DNA of 64,000 nucleotides from Thalassococcus arenae (GCF_019104745.1 NZ_JAHRWL010000001.1:1407001-1471000), one strand, 5' to 3'; shown: positions 1-8,674, counted from the stretch's first letter. Notes: generated by a model not told the origin, from the sequence alone. Made by a program: numbers and translations.

Positions 1-838
1 GGTCGACAAGCGCGGGATTGAACAGAACCAGCTGCCGGTTGCGGTCGAAGACCGCGAGGCCGATGGGCAGATGGGCAAAGGTCTTGGTCAGGGTCTGCAC
101 GAAGTTGCGTTGTGCGATCTCGGCTTCGATGACGGTGTCGATCGCATGGGCGAAATGATGGAATTCGCCATCCTCCAGCGCATGTGTGGTCACCTCGAAC
201 CAGCGAGCCTTGCCGTCGATGGTCAGCGCCACCCGCGTGGCGTCCGCCGCGCCCTTGTCGGTGCGGGTCAGATCGAACGGGCATTCCGTTTCCGGATCTT
301 GTCCCAGTCCGAAACAGACCGCATCGTACGCCGCATTGCGCCACACCGTGCGCCCGTCAGCCGTGCTCCGCCAGGCCGGCGATGGCATGATGTCGGCCGC
401 GGCCCTGAGATGGGACAGCAGGCATTGGTCGACAGCCAACCGATGGCGGTCGCCCGGGGTCAATGGCGGTGCTTCGAGAACCATCCGTATCATGCCACCG
501 ACAGGCACGCAGCGAAGCTGCACATCGGGATCGTCCGCCGCGGCAAAGGTGCCGGCCTGTTGCGGCATTGCCGCCGGAAGGGTCGGAAACCGCGGTTCGA
601 GGATCCGGTACAACGCCGCCCAATCGGTTTCCGGCCGCAGACCGGTCGGAAGCAGGGATTCGGCTGCCGGGGTGCAATGGATGACCACGCCGTCGCCTAG
701 CAGGAACGCCACTTCGTCATCCGGCCGAGCCTCTGGCATGGGCGAGCGTGTGTGTCGGCCTGGCCGGGAGAACACCGAAAGGGCAAGCGCGACAAAACCC
801 GCACCGGCTCCAAGCCCCATGGCCATCCACTCGGACAT
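1..838 (-). CDS. PAS-domain sensor protein, possible DivL homologue (3' part missing)
   Basis: This reading frame is open from an ATG at 838 down to the window edge, so only the N-terminal ~279 residues are visible. Residues ~5-23 form a hydrophobic N-terminal segment that would anchor it in the membrane. The visible C-terminal part (FDRNRQLVLFNPALVD) is a typical PAS_7 domain start, as found in PAS-containing histidine kinases of alphaproteobacteria; the kinase part would lie outside. It sits next to regB, and from memory the DivL regulator of the CtrA pathway lies close to regA/regB in Rhodobacter capsulatus, so DivL is a reasonable but unproven guess. A CtrA-type box lies 45-60 bases upstream of the start, which fits a gene in the CtrA regulon. 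Confidence 0.7.
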   Translation of the reverse strand, partial: MSEWMAMGLGAGAGFVALALSVFSRPGRHTRSPMPEARPDDEVAFLLGDGVVIHCTPAAESLLPTGLRPETDWAALYRILEPRFPTLPAAMPQQAGTFAAADDPDVQLRCVPVGGMIRMVLEAPPLTPGDRHRLAVDQCLLSHLRAAADIMPSPAWRSTADGRTVWRNAAYDAVCFGLGQDPETECPFDLTRTDKGAADATRVALTIDGKARWFEVTTHALEDGEFHHFAHAIDTVIEAEIAQRNFVQTLTKTFAHLPIGLAVFDRNRQLVLFNPALVD

Positions 839-882
839 GCAGAACCCTCCGTTCCTGTACCGAAACGGCTAGTCAATCGGAG

Positions 883-898
883 TTAAACACGGGTTAAC
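883..898. promoter_or_regulatory. CtrA-type binding box (TTAA-N7-TTAAC)
   Basis: TTAA, seven bases (ACACGGG) and TTAAC match the full alphaproteobacterial CtrA consensus. With the preceding flank the site reads GTTAA-N7-TTAAC and is symmetrical, so it matches on both strands. It sits between the end of regB and the start of the minus-strand PAS gene at 838, where it can only serve the PAS gene. Binding is inferred from sequence only. Confidence 0.6.
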
Positions 899-905
899 GA
901 ACCTG

Positions 906-2297
906 TTAAACTTCGATCGGACGGTTCTCGCCCAACGCGGTTCCGTGGCTTGCTGCCTCGGACACGATCTTTTCGCGCGGCCAAACCACCTCGACGATGG
1001 CTCCGCGCCGCTCGAGCGTTTCGGTTGAAAAAGGGTCGGACCCGTTGGCAAAGCTCAGCTGTGCGCCGGTACGTTCAAGCAGCGTCTTCGCAATGAACAG
1101 ACCCAGCCCCATGCCCTCGTATTCCGGGCGCGTCTTGCGGTCGGTTTCGGACCGGCGCTTGCGGACGAAGGGATCGCCGATGCGTCCGATCAGGTGCGGC
1201 GGGAACCCACGCCCGTCGTCGAGGATGCGCACCGACACGATATCGTCTGTCCAGAGCGCCTCGATCCAGATGGTGGACCGTGCGAAGTCCACCGCGTTCT
1301 GCACGAGGTTGCGCATGCCATGGATGATCTCGGGTCTGCGCAGGATCATCGGCTGCGCGGCGTCGCCTCCCGGACCGATGGCCAGTTCGATCAGGATTTC
1401 CTTTCCGCGTCCCTGGTGCGGTTCGGCGGCTTCGCGGATCACCTCGGCCAGCGGGGCTTGCCGCATGTGAAGATCGTCTTTGCCGGCGCGCCCCATCGAC
1501 CGCAGGATATCTCGACAGCGGTCGGCCTGGTCACGGATCAGCCGCGCGTCCTCCTGCAATTCGGGCTTGTCGTCCAGTTCCTCGATCAGTTCCGCCGATG
1601 TCAGTTTGATGGTGGCAAGCGGCGTTCCCAGTTCATGCGCCGCGGCTGCGACGACGCCTCCGAGATCGTTCAGCTTTTGCGCCCGGGCCAGGGCCATCTG
1701 CGTCGCAGACAAAGCATCCGACATGGCATGCATTTCCCGCGAGATCCGGCGCGCATAGATCGAGATGAAGATCAACGCGATGGTGATCGCCGCCCATTGG
1801 CCAAAGACAAAGATGTCGGGCACCCGCATGATAAAACCCATGTCGGTCCGCAACGGCAGGTGATAGAACACCATGGTCGAAACCAGGACAAAGGCCGTCG
1901 TCCCCAAAAGAAGGGTCGACCGCAGGGTCAGCACCGTCGCCGATACCGTGACCGGTCCCAGAACCAGCAGCGAGAACGGGTTGTGCAGCCCGCCGGTCAG
2001 GAACAGCAGGAAACACAGTTGCAGCAGGTCGAACATGACCATCAGCAGGTTTTCGGTCTCGCTCAGGCGCTTGTTTTCCGGAAACACGGCTATCGCGATC
2101 AGGTTGCCGATCACCGACACACCGACGGCCAGGTAGCACAGGCCCAGTTCAAGCTGCAGGTTGTAAAGCCGCTGCGCTACGGTGATCGCGGTCAGTTGCC
2201 CGACGATGGCGAACCATCGCAACAGGATCATGGTGCGCAAGCGTATGAAGTTGCTGCGCCGCTGTTCCCCGAAGAATCCGAGTTCGCTGTCGGTCAT
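906..2297 (-). CDS. regB: Redox sensor histidine kinase RegB/PrrB
   Basis: Membrane sensor kinase of the Reg/Prr two-component system, which adjusts respiration, photosynthesis and carbon/nitrogen fixation genes to the redox state of the quinone pool. The protein (463 aa) has about six membrane segments in residues 23-180, the RegB redox box GGLHNPF at 102-108, an H-box with HELGTPL (His221), the redox-active cysteine in ADRCRDIL (Cys261), and C-terminal ATPase boxes (DDGRGF, GMGLGLFIAKTLL). The start at 2297 (MTDSELGF) is preferred over an in-frame start at 2360, which would run into the divergent senC leader. It is divergent from senC-regA with a 76-base shared promoter region, the arrangement known in Rhodobacter. 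Confidence 0.95.
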   Translation of the reverse strand: MTDSELGFFGEQRRSNFIRLRTMILLRWFAIVGQLTAITVAQRLYNLQLELGLCYLAVGVSVIGNLIAIAVFPENKRLSETENLLMVMFDLLQLCFLLFLTGGLHNPFSLLVLGPVTVSATVLTLRSTLLLGTTAFVLVSTMVFYHLPLRTDMGFIMRVPDIFVFGQWAAITIALIFISIYARRISREMHAMSDALSATQMALARAQKLNDLGGVVAAAAHELGTPLATIKLTSAELIEELDDKPELQEDARLIRDQADRCRDILRSMGRAGKDDLHMRQAPLAEVIREAAEPHQGRGKEILIELAIGPGGDAAQPMILRRPEIIHGMRNLVQNAVDFARSTIWIEALWTDDIVSVRILDDGRGFPPHLIGRIGDPFVRKRRSETDRKTRPEYEGMGLGLFIAKTLLERTGAQLSFANGSDPFSTETLERRGAIVEVVWPREKIVSEAASHGTALGENRPIEV

Positions 2298-2373
2298 GTG
2301 CGCCTTTTCGTCACTTGTGTCCGCTTTGACAATGGTTAGGTCTGATCGGGCCGGGCGCAATGGGAGAGTCGAG

Positions 2374-2991
2374 ATGAGCCGGATTGCCGCGATTTCCGCA
2401 GGGGTTGCCGTTGTGGCGCTGTTGGGCGGTGTCTATCTTGCCGGTTTCGGCGGCGCGTCGGACCAGTTCGCCGATTGCCGCACCGGTGCCGTCGCCGGCG
2501 GCACGACGCAGATCGGCGGCCCGTTCGAATTGCTGAACGCGCAAGGCGAGACGGTAACCGATGCCGATGTCATCACCGGCCCCAGCCTGATCTATTTCGG
2601 CTATACCTTCTGCCCCGATGTCTGTCCGCTCGATACCTATCGCAACGCCGAGGCGGTCGATCTGCTCGAGGCGCAGGGGCACATGGTCACGCCGATCTTC
2701 ATTTCCATCGACCCGACCCGGGACACGCCGCAGGTGGTGGGCGAATTCGCGGCCAATCTGCACGATCGGATGATCGGCTTGACCGGTTCGCCCGAACAGG
2801 TCTCGGCCGCTTCGAAGGCCTACCGCACCTATTACAAGGCACATGACGCCGAGGACGAATTCTATCTCGTCGACCATTCGACATTCACCTATCTCGTGCT
2901 GCCCGAACACGGTTTCGTCGAGTTTTTCCGCCGCGAGGTTTCGCCCCAGGAGATGGCCGACCGCGTCGCGTGCTTCGTCGACGCGGCCTGA
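2374..2991 (+). CDS. senC: SCO1/SenC/PrrC family copper protein
   Basis: Membrane-anchored thioredoxin-fold copper protein used in cytochrome c oxidase assembly and linked to Reg/Prr signalling. The 205-aa protein starts with a hydrophobic anchor (residues 4-26), then carries the copper-binding CPDVC motif in YTFCPDVCPLD and the distal histidine in LVDHSTF, so all three SCO copper ligands are present. The ATG at 2374 follows GGGAGAG; the longer frame from 2182 overlaps regB on the other strand and is not used. It lies between regB and regA and is probably cotranscribed with regA. Confidence 0.93.
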   Translation: MSRIAAISAGVAVVALLGGVYLAGFGGASDQFADCRTGAVAGGTTQIGGPFELLNAQGETVTDADVITGPSLIYFGYTFCPDVCPLDTYRNAEAVDLLEAQGHMVTPIFISIDPTRDTPQVVGEFAANLHDRMIGLTGSPEQVSAASKAYRTYYKAHDAEDEFYLVDHSTFTYLVLPEHGFVEFFRREVSPQEMADRVACFVDAA

Positions 2992-3074
2992 CCACATCTC
3001 ATCGGTGTTTGACCGCCGCTGGGGGCGGGGCTAATACTCCTTGGGGATAAAGGCATTGCCGGGAGGAGCGGGCT

Positions 3075-3626
3075 TTGGCGGAACGGCTTGAAGATATCGG
3101 CGAGGACCGATCGCTGCTTTTGGTGGACGATGACGAACCGTTCCTGAGGCGACTGGCGAAAGCGATGGAAAAGCGCGGGTTCGAAGTGGAAACCGCCGCA
3201 TCCGTGGCCGCTGGCACGGCCATCGCGACTGCCCGCCCGCCGGCCTTTGCCGTCGTCGATTTGCGGCTCGAAGACGGCAACGGGCTGGACGTGGTCGAAG
3301 TGCTTCGAAACAAGCGACCCGATAGCCGGGTCGTTGTGCTGACGGGCTATGGCGCGATCGCCACCGCAGTGGCTGCGGTCAAGATCGGCGCCACGGATTA
3401 TCTGTCGAAACCCGCCGATGCCACCGACATCACCAACGCGCTGCTGGCCAAGAACGACGACCTGCCGCCGCCACCGGAGAACCCGATGAGCGCCGACCGC
3501 GTGCGGTGGGAACATATCCAGCGGGTCTACGAGCTGTGCGACCGCAACGTCTCGGAAACCGCGCGGCGACTGAACATGCACCGCCGGACCCTGCAACGCA
3601 TCCTGGCCAAGCGCAGCCCACGCTGA
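3075..3626 (+). CDS. regA: Response regulator RegA/PrrA
   Basis: DNA-binding response regulator, partner of RegB. The 183-aa protein has an N-terminal receiver domain with the acidic pocket LLLVDDDEPF, phospho-acceptor Asp62 in VVDLRLEDG, and Lys in LSKPAD, a proline hinge (LPPPPENP) and a C-terminal Fis-type helix-turn-helix (NVSETARRLNMHRRTLQRIL). The length matches the very conserved RegA family. The start is TTG at 3075, supported by GGGAGGAGC just upstream. It follows senC by 83 bases. Confidence 0.95.
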   Translation: MAERLEDIGEDRSLLLVDDDEPFLRRLAKAMEKRGFEVETAASVAAGTAIATARPPAFAVVDLRLEDGNGLDVVEVLRNKRPDSRVVVLTGYGAIATAVAAVKIGATDYLSKPADATDITNALLAKNDDLPPPPENPMSADRVRWEHIQRVYELCDRNVSETARRLNMHRRTLQRILAKRSPR

Positions 3627-3641
3627 CATCGGTATGCCGGG

Positions 3642-4160
3642 TTAAAGGTCGTAGCGTTTCATGATCCGAGGGGCGATCGGGGCGTCTGCCCATGTCTTCC
3701 AGTCTTCGAAGCCACGGCTTTGGTAATATGCCAGCCCTCCGGCGTTGTCGGTGCGGATCACCGCAATGATGGCCGCATAGCCCAGTTGTCGGGCGGCGCG
3801 CCGCGAAGCGTCGAACAAGGCGGACCCGATCCCGATCCCGGTGACACCGGACCGCACATAAGTCGCAATGTCGCAACAGTCCGGCGGCAGGCCAGGATGG
3901 GGTTCGACATATTGAAAGCCCAGGATATCGCCGTGATCATCCTCGGCCACGTGCCAGGCCGATCTGTCCGGAGCGCCTTGCATCCACTTGGCGATGTCCG
4001 CCGCCGTCAGCGGTGCGCAAACCGCTGTTGTTCCACCCGCTGCCACGATCTCGTTCAGCAGAACGGCGATATCGCGGCAATCGAGCCGACCCGCGGGGCG
4101 AACCGCAAAGGGCGCGGCACCTTTTCGGGAAGGGCCGCGTCGCCTGCCGGGCACAGTCAT
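3642..4160 (-). CDS. GNAT family N-acetyltransferase
   Basis: Predicted acetyl-CoA-dependent N-acetyltransferase of 172 aa; the substrate is not evident. The acetyl-CoA loop is seen in VTGIGIGSALFDAS and a typical late strand/helix in AIIAVIRTDNAGGLAYYQSRGF. The start at 4160 overlaps the stop of the upstream gene by ATGA, so it is the last gene of a three-gene unit HD hydrolase - GNAT - GNAT. The first ~17 residues are basic and may not belong to the fold. It is a sequence relative of the neighbour upstream (both end in a short Arg/Lys-Arg-Phe/Tyr-x-Leu tail), suggesting an old tandem duplication. Confidence 0.85.
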   Translation of the reverse strand: MTVPGRRRGPSRKGAAPFAVRPAGRLDCRDIAVLLNEIVAAGGTTAVCAPLTAADIAKWMQGAPDRSAWHVAEDDHGDILGFQYVEPHPGLPPDCCDIATYVRSGVTGIGIGSALFDASRRAARQLGYAAIIAVIRTDNAGGLAYYQSRGFEDWKTWADAPIAPRIMKRYDL

Positions 4161-4630
4161 AGCGGGAACCGCTTGACGATGCGGTCAACCGAAGTGCCGT
4201 CGGGGCGGACGTGGTCGTCCGACCAGACCTCGAAATCCCTGAACCCCATCCGGCTGTAGAAGGTCAGGCCAAGGGCGTTGTCTGCGGTGATCTTGGCCAG
4301 GATCGCGACGCCGCCGCGCGCGCGGCAATCGGCCAGGGTCTTGTCGAACAGGGCACGTCCGGCGCCGCGCACCGGGTGCTTTCTGTCGGTGAAGCTGCCG
4401 ATGGAATAGAGGCCGTCGCCGACATCGAAAGCGGCCTGGAAGCCGACGATCCTGTCACCCGACAGAACGACATTCGCCACGGCGGGATCGCGGAAATACT
4501 CGGTGGCAAAGCTGTCTTTGTCGAAAGGCTCCTCATGCGCGGTGCTGCCGCCCAGGGCGATGATGTGGTTGATGATGTCAACGCAGGCGGGAACGTCGCT
4601 GCGCTGCATGTCCCGAACGGTCAGGGTCAT
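4157..4630 (-). CDS. GNAT family N-acetyltransferase
   Basis: 157-aa acetyltransferase, substrate unknown. The acyl-CoA motif is PVRGAGRALFDKTLADC, followed by AILAKITADNALGLTFYSRMGF, the standard GNAT motif B region. It overlaps the HD gene upstream (ATGA at 4627-4630) and the second GNAT gene downstream (4157-4160), so the three are very probably translated from one mRNA. Resemblance to the next gene in length, motif spacing and C-terminus points to a tandem paralogue pair. Confidence 0.87.
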   Translation of the reverse strand: MTLTVRDMQRSDVPACVDIINHIIALGGSTAHEEPFDKDSFATEYFRDPAVANVVLSGDRIVGFQAAFDVGDGLYSIGSFTDRKHPVRGAGRALFDKTLADCRARGGVAILAKITADNALGLTFYSRMGFRDFEVWSDDHVRPDGTSVDRIVKRFPL

Positions 4631-5223
4631 ATCGCGTCCAGCAGCGTCTGGTGGCGTGTCGTGAAATCGGTGCGCACCTCGAGCGGCGGGCGCAGACGGA
4701 TCGCAAGGTCTGCGATCAGGTCGAGATCCGGCGCGCCAAAGAACTTGTCGGCTTCGGCGCGGGTGAACCCTGCGATCTGCGTCGCTTCCATCCAGGCGCT
4801 GATGCGGTCTGCCTTCTTGATCAGCTTCTTCAAGGGCGCCGGCGTGATGGCCGGCAGGCCAAAGCGGATATGCACTGCCGCGGCCAGCCGGTCGTCCAGC
4901 GCGCCGTAGGCCGGGCCGACCGCGGATTTCACCGGCGAAATCATGTCGCCAATCACGTATTCCGGAGCGTCGTGCAGCAGGGCAGTCAGCCTTGCGGCAG
5001 GCCCCGCGTTTCGCACCATCCGCGAAAAGATCTCTTCGACGAGAATGGAATGCTCGGCCACGGAATAGGCGAAATCACCCCGTGTCTGACCGTTCCAGCG
5101 GGCGACAAAGGCCAGACCGTGGGCGATGTCTTCGATCTCGATATCCATCGGCGTCGGATCGAGCAGGTCGAGCCTTCGGCCCGACAGCATCCTTTGCCAG
5201 GCGCGGGGTGTGCGTGATGGCAC
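4627..5223 (-). CDS. HD-domain phosphohydrolase (YfbR-like)
   Basis: Metal-dependent phosphohydrolase of the HD superfamily, 198 aa. Metal-binding residues are seen in FAYSVAEHS (His) and the HD pair in ALLHDAPEYVIGDM, with a later Asp (KKADRISAWMEATQ). This pattern is that of the YfbR/5'-deoxynucleotidase-like group, which dephosphorylates nucleoside monophosphates; the exact substrate cannot be read from the sequence. It is first in the operon with the two GNAT genes. Confidence 0.85.
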   Translation of the reverse strand: MPSRTPRAWQRMLSGRRLDLLDPTPMDIEIEDIAHGLAFVARWNGQTRGDFAYSVAEHSILVEEIFSRMVRNAGPAARLTALLHDAPEYVIGDMISPVKSAVGPAYGALDDRLAAAVHIRFGLPAITPAPLKKLIKKADRISAWMEATQIAGFTRAEADKFFGAPDLDLIADLAIRLRPPLEVRTDFTTRHQTLLDAI

Positions 5224-5289
5224 GGCAAGTCTCCGATTTCGGTCTTGTTTCGGCGGCAGGGTATGGACGCAACCGGGTTTGTCCAGCCT

Positions 5290-6069
5290 TCAGGCCAGCG
5301 CCGCCATCGGACGGAAGATCGCGTTCTTCTCGATCGCCCCGGCAAAGGTGTATTTCGCGTCGGGCGCCAGCGCATCCAGCGCAGCGATGTATTCTCGCAA
5401 ATTCGCCGGCCGGTCGCCTTCCAACAGCACCAGCGGCTTGTTCGTTGCCAGCAACCGCGCGGCGCCTCGCAGCGCTTCGGTCTCGTGGCCTTCGACATCC
5501 AGGTGCAGCACCGAAACCCTGCGCGTATCGGGCACCAACGCGTCGATGGTCAGAACCGGCACCGAGATTTTTTCATGGCGTTCGCCGTCGTCTTCGTCGC
5601 GCAGGATATGCATTCCGGCGGCCAGGCTTTTCTTCTGCGCGCCGCGGCTGATCGCCAAGGGCAGGATCGATGCCTGGGCGCCGACTGCGCAGCGATGCAG
5701 GATCACCCGGTCCAGCCCGTTCAGCCGACAGGTGTAGGCCGCTGCGTCGAAGCTGTCGGGGAACGGCTCGAAGGTGTGCAGCAGCGTGCCGGGCGCCAAC
5801 ACCTCGTGAAGCGCCGGCAGAAAATCCCCGACAAAGGCACCCCCGGTCACGATATCTCCCGTGCCCAAATGCCGGCGCAGGAAGGCCAGCGTTTCGGGCT
5901 CGTAGACCTGTCCGGCGCGCAGCATCGTCGGCACCTCGCGCCGAAGGAAGGCACGCGGGATGCAATAGCTGCCATAGCGGTTCGACGCGAGAAGGTGGTC
6001 GACCTCGGGCGCGGGGCCGTCCGTCAGCGTGATGTGTTCCAGGTGTTCGGTCGCGACGCATTCGTTCAT
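5290..6069 (-). CDS. FkbM family methyltransferase
   Basis: SAM-dependent methyltransferase of the FkbM type (259 aa), a family that O-methylates sugars or small molecules. The family signature VLHLDVEGHETEALRGA is present; the first Rossmann loop is an unusual TGGAFVGDF in place of the common VGANxG. The start at 6069 (MNECVATEH) is chosen because the longer frame from 6135 runs through the promoter region shared with ahcY. It stands alone and divergent from ahcY, the enzyme that removes S-adenosylhomocysteine. Confidence 0.82.
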   Translation of the reverse strand: MNECVATEHLEHITLTDGPAPEVDHLLASNRYGSYCIPRAFLRREVPTMLRAGQVYEPETLAFLRRHLGTGDIVTGGAFVGDFLPALHEVLAPGTLLHTFEPFPDSFDAAAYTCRLNGLDRVILHRCAVGAQASILPLAISRGAQKKSLAAGMHILRDEDDGERHEKISVPVLTIDALVPDTRRVSVLHLDVEGHETEALRGAARLLATNKPLVLLEGDRPANLREYIAALDALAPDAKYTFAGAIEKNAIFRPMAALA

Positions 6070-6171
6070 GCCTGCTGCACCAATTCTTTTCTTTTGCGTT
6101 GAGGGGCATCCTAGACGGTTTGCCAAGTCAAACAACTGGTGCTACCTCCGCCTTCAAACCAAGGAGTTCGC

Positions 6172-7560
6172 ATGTCACAGGATTACGTCGTCAAGGACAT
6201 CGCCCTGGCCGATTTCGGCCGCAAGGAACTGGATATCGCCGAAACCGAGATGCCCGGCCTGATGGCGTTGCGGGATGAATACGGCACCGAAAAGCCATTG
6301 AAAGGCGCACGGATCGTCGGGTCTTTGCACATGACGATCCAGACCGGCGTGCTGATCGAAACGCTGGTCGCGCTGGGTGCGGATGTCCGTTGGGCGTCGT
6401 GCAACATCTTTTCGACCCAGGATCACGCGGCGGCGGCGATCGCCCGGGCCGGTGTGCCGGTCTTCGCCGTCAAGGGGCAGTCGCTGGAAGAGCACTGGGA
6501 CTATCTGGACAAGTCGTTCCTGTTCGCGGACGGCCCGAACATGATCCTCGATGACGGTGGCGATGCGACGCTCTATGTCCTGCTCGGTGCCCGTGCCGAA
6601 GCGGGCGAAGAGATCATTCCCGTGCCCACCTCCGAAGAGGAAGAGGTGATCAAGAAACAGATCGCCAAGCGGATGGCGGCTTCTCCGGGCTGGTTCACGA
6701 AAGTGCGCGACCAGATCAAGGGCGTCTCCGAAGAGACGACCACCGGGGTGCATCGCCTGTACGATCTGGTGAAGAAGGGTCAGCTTCCCTTCCCTGCGAT
6801 CAACGTGAATGACAGCGTCACCAAGTCGAAATTCGACAACAAATACGGCTGCAAGGAATCCCTGGTCGACGGTATTCGCCGCGCCACCGACACCATGATG
6901 GCGGGCAAGGTCGCCGTGGTCATGGGTTACGGCGACGTCGGCAAAGGCTCGGCCGCGTCTCTGCGTGGGGCAGGTGCACGCGTGAAAGTCACCGAGGTCG
7001 ACCCGATCTGCGCATTGCAGGCGGCCATGGACGGTTTCGAGGTCGTGCTGCTGGAGGATGTGGTTTCCACCGCGGATATCTTCATCACCACCACCGGCAA
7101 CAAGGACGTGATCCGCATCGAGCACATGCGCGAGATGAAGGACATGGCCATCGTCGGCAACATCGGTCATTTCGACAATGAAATTCAGGTCGCCGCGCTG
7201 AAGAACCACAAGTGGACCAACATCAAGGAACAGGTGGACATGATCGAGATGCCCTCGGGCAACCGGATCATCCTGCTGTCCGAAGGACGCCTGCTGAATC
7301 TCGGCAATGCGACGGGTCATCCGTCCTTCGTGATGTCGGCCAGTTTCACCAACCAGGTTCTGGCGCAGATCGAGCTTTGGAAGAACGGCGCGAACTACGG
7401 AAACGAGGTCTACATTCTGCCCAAGCACCTCGATGAAAAGGTCGCGCGGCTGCATCTGGACCGGATCGGGGTCAAGCTGACGAAACTGGCGCCCGAACAG
7501 GCCGCCTATATCGGCGTAGCGCCCGAAGGCCCGTTCAAACCCGAGCATTACCGCTATTGA
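6172..7560 (+). CDS. ahcY: Adenosylhomocysteinase
   Basis: Hydrolyses S-adenosylhomocysteine to adenosine and homocysteine, keeping cellular methylation running; NAD-dependent tetramer in the cytosol. The 462-aa protein carries the substrate segment [17 protein letters not shown], the NAD Rossmann loop [17 protein letters not shown], and ends in the conserved KPEHYRY. The start at 6172 (MSQDYVV) follows AAGGAGTTCGC. The upstream gap with the divergent methyltransferase gene is 102 bases; I looked for an SAH riboswitch there and did not recognise one. Confidence 0.97.
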   Translation: MSQDYVVKDIALADFGRKELDIAETEMPGLMALRDEYGTEKPLKGARIVGSLHMTIQTGVLIETLVALGADVRWASCNIFSTQDHAAAAIARAGVPVFAVKGQSLEEHWDYLDKSFLFADGPNMILDDGGDATLYVLLGARAEAGEEIIPVPTSEEEEVIKKQIAKRMAASPGWFTKVRDQIKGVSEETTTGVHRLYDLVKKGQLPFPAINVNDSVTKSKFDNKYGCKESLVDGIRRATDTMMAGKVAVVMGYGDVGKGSAASLRGAGARVKVTEVDPICALQAAMDGFEVVLLEDVVSTADIFITTTGNKDVIRIEHMREMKDMAIVGNIGHFDNEIQVAALKNHKWTNIKEQVDMIEMPSGNRIILLSEGRLLNLGNATGHPSFVMSASFTNQVLAQIELWKNGANYGNEVYILPKHLDEKVARLHLDRIGVKLTKLAPEQAAYIGVAPEGPFKPEHYRY

Positions 7561-7566
7561 GCGCGA

Positions 7567-7589
7567 CCCCGGAGCCTTGCGCTCCGGGG
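7567..7589 (+). terminator. Hairpin after ahcY
   Basis: CCCCGGAGC and GCTCCGGGG form a perfect 9-bp stem around a CTTGC loop six bases after the ahcY stop. No run of T follows, so it may act as a 3'-end stabilising hairpin or weak terminator. Confidence 0.5.
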
Positions 7590-7717
7590 GAATTCCCGTG
7601 GCGGATTAACCATTGTTTTGCGGTCAATCTGCGGTAAGCATTGCCGCAGCGCCGGATGTTGGGTGTCCGGCGGTCTGCAATTCAACGGGTAGAACCCGAA
7701 CGAGGGGAGATGTTTTC

Positions 7718-8059
7718 ATGGGAAAACGAGACGAACTGATCGCGAAATATGCTGACGATCTGCGCAACAAGTGCGGCATGCAGCCGGACATGGACCTTCT
7801 GACCAAGGTGACCATCGGTTGCGGCCCGGCGATCTACAACGCCGATGCGTCGACCGTCGCCGCTGGCCAGGAAGGCGAGCTGGAAACCGTCAAGAACAAC
7901 TTTCTCATCAAGAAGCTGGGCCTTGCAGATGGCCCGCAGCTGATGGACGCGATCAATTCGGTTATCGAGACCTATGGCCGGTCCGAGCGCAACAAGTACC
8001 GCGCGGTCGTCTACTACATGCTGACCAAGCATTTCGGCAAGGAATCCGTCTACCGCTGA
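7718..8059 (+). CDS. DUF2853 family protein
   Basis: Small soluble protein (113 aa) of the DUF2853 family, which has no assigned function. Conserved family features seen are the N-terminal KYADDLRNKCGM region, the glycine-rich IGCGPAIYNADAS, and the C-terminal YYMLTKHFGKESVYR. The start at 7718 follows a good ribosome site, CGAGGGGAGA; the frame could extend upstream to 7613 but without such a site. It is a single-gene unit closed by a strong terminator 20 bases downstream. Confidence 0.88.
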   Translation: MGKRDELIAKYADDLRNKCGMQPDMDLLTKVTIGCGPAIYNADASTVAAGQEGELETVKNNFLIKKLGLADGPQLMDAINSVIETYGRSERNKYRAVVYYMLTKHFGKESVYR

Positions 8060-8078
8060 GCGGTGCGATATCCTTGTG

Positions 8079-8105
8079 AAAGGCCTCCGGTTTCCGGGGG
8101 CCTTT
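8079..8105 (+). terminator. Rho-independent terminator of the DUF2853 gene
   Basis: AAAGGCC(T)CCGG, a TTT loop and CCGG(G)GGCCTTT make a stem of about 11-12 bp followed by TTTTCGTTTC. Position 20 bases after the DUF2853 stop fits an intrinsic terminator. Confidence 0.85.
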
Positions 8106-8130
8106 TCGTTTCATTTTAGACACTCGGGAT

Positions 8131-8159
8131 TTGCCGGATCGGCGGTTTTCGCTTAGTGT
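8131..8159 (+). promoter_or_regulatory. Putative sigma-70 promoter of candidate sRNA
   Basis: TTGCCG (8131-8136), a 17-base spacer and TAGTGT (8154-8159) resemble -35 and -10 elements. They lie between one terminator and the candidate sRNA and point away from the terminator, in an otherwise gene-free gap. Confidence 0.35.
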
Positions 8160-8165
8160 CCTCTT

Positions 8166-8267
8166 GTTCGCGCCAGGATGGCCGAACCCGGAATATCAGT
8201 TCACGTGTGGTGCTTGGGAGCACGTGGGGTGGCAGGGGGTTCGGACTGATCCGGGCCCCCTGTTTTT
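8166..8267 (+). ncRNA. Candidate small RNA of about 100 nt with intrinsic terminator
   Basis: A 219-base gap holds a promoter-like element and, at 8233-8262, a strong hairpin (CAGGGGG / CCCCCTG plus inner CGGA/TCCG pairs) followed directly by TTTTT, oriented on the plus strand. No plus-strand gene lies between, and the neighbouring DUF1761 gene runs the other way, so the terminator must end a separate transcript. Inside are an inner hairpin GTGCT-TGGG-AGCAC (8209-8222 area) and a second pairing option CCGAACCC (8182-8189) with GGGTTCGG (8237-8244) that competes with the terminator stem. I do not recognise it as 6S, 4.5S or tmRNA. Confidence 0.5.
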
Positions 8268-8278
8268 GCCAAGCTGCC

Positions 8279-8674
8279 TCATAGCAACGTCAACACAAGC
8301 CCCATGATCGCACAGCCGATCGTGGCATAGCCGCCGTCGATCAATGTCAGTCTGGCGGGGCGTCCGGCAAAGGCGTAATTCGTCGCGATCCACGGCGTGG
8401 CCAGGAACAGGCCGATGCCCAGACCCGAAACCAGACCCTTGCCCACCGTGTCGACGCCGGACAACGCGAAATTGTGGCGCATCATGCCGGCGACCAGGAC
8501 GGCGCAGGCCAGGCTGACCACAAACGGCATCGGATTGCTGCTGTTGGCGGGCTTGCCGTCCGCGCCGACCGCAACGCCCGACGCGGCCATCCAGGGCCTG
8601 GCAAGTGCCATGTACCAGACCGCCCCGAATGCCCAAGATGCCGCCGCCGCGGCGAGAACCGAGATCAATCCCAT
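8279..8674 (-). CDS. DUF1761 family small membrane protein
   Basis: 131-aa integral membrane protein with four hydrophobic segments. It matches the DUF1761 pattern: an N-terminal helix with SWAFGAVWYMALARPWM, a central segment and a C-terminal GCAIMGLVLTLL helix. No function is known. The start at 8674 has GGAGGAAAG just upstream; a longer in-frame extension to 9076 overlaps the EVE gene and is not credible. It lies 62 bases after the EVE gene and could be the last gene of the tsaD operon or have its own promoter. Confidence 0.85.
   Translation of the reverse strand: MGLISVLAAAAASWAFGAVWYMALARPWMAASGVAVGADGKPANSSNPMPFVVSLACAVLVAGMMRHNFALSGVDTVGKGLVSGLGIGLFLATPWIATNYAFAGRPARLTLIDGGYATIGCAIMGLVLTLL

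Noticed and set aside
6070-6171. Possible SAH or SAM riboswitch before ahcY
   Set aside because: The 102-base gap does not show a stem-loop set or conserved core that I can recognise.
3627-6171. hvrA/spb-type H-NS-like gene expected between regA and ahcY in Rhodobacter
   Set aside because: No such protein is encoded here; two GNATs, an HD hydrolase and an FkbM methyltransferase occupy the interval.
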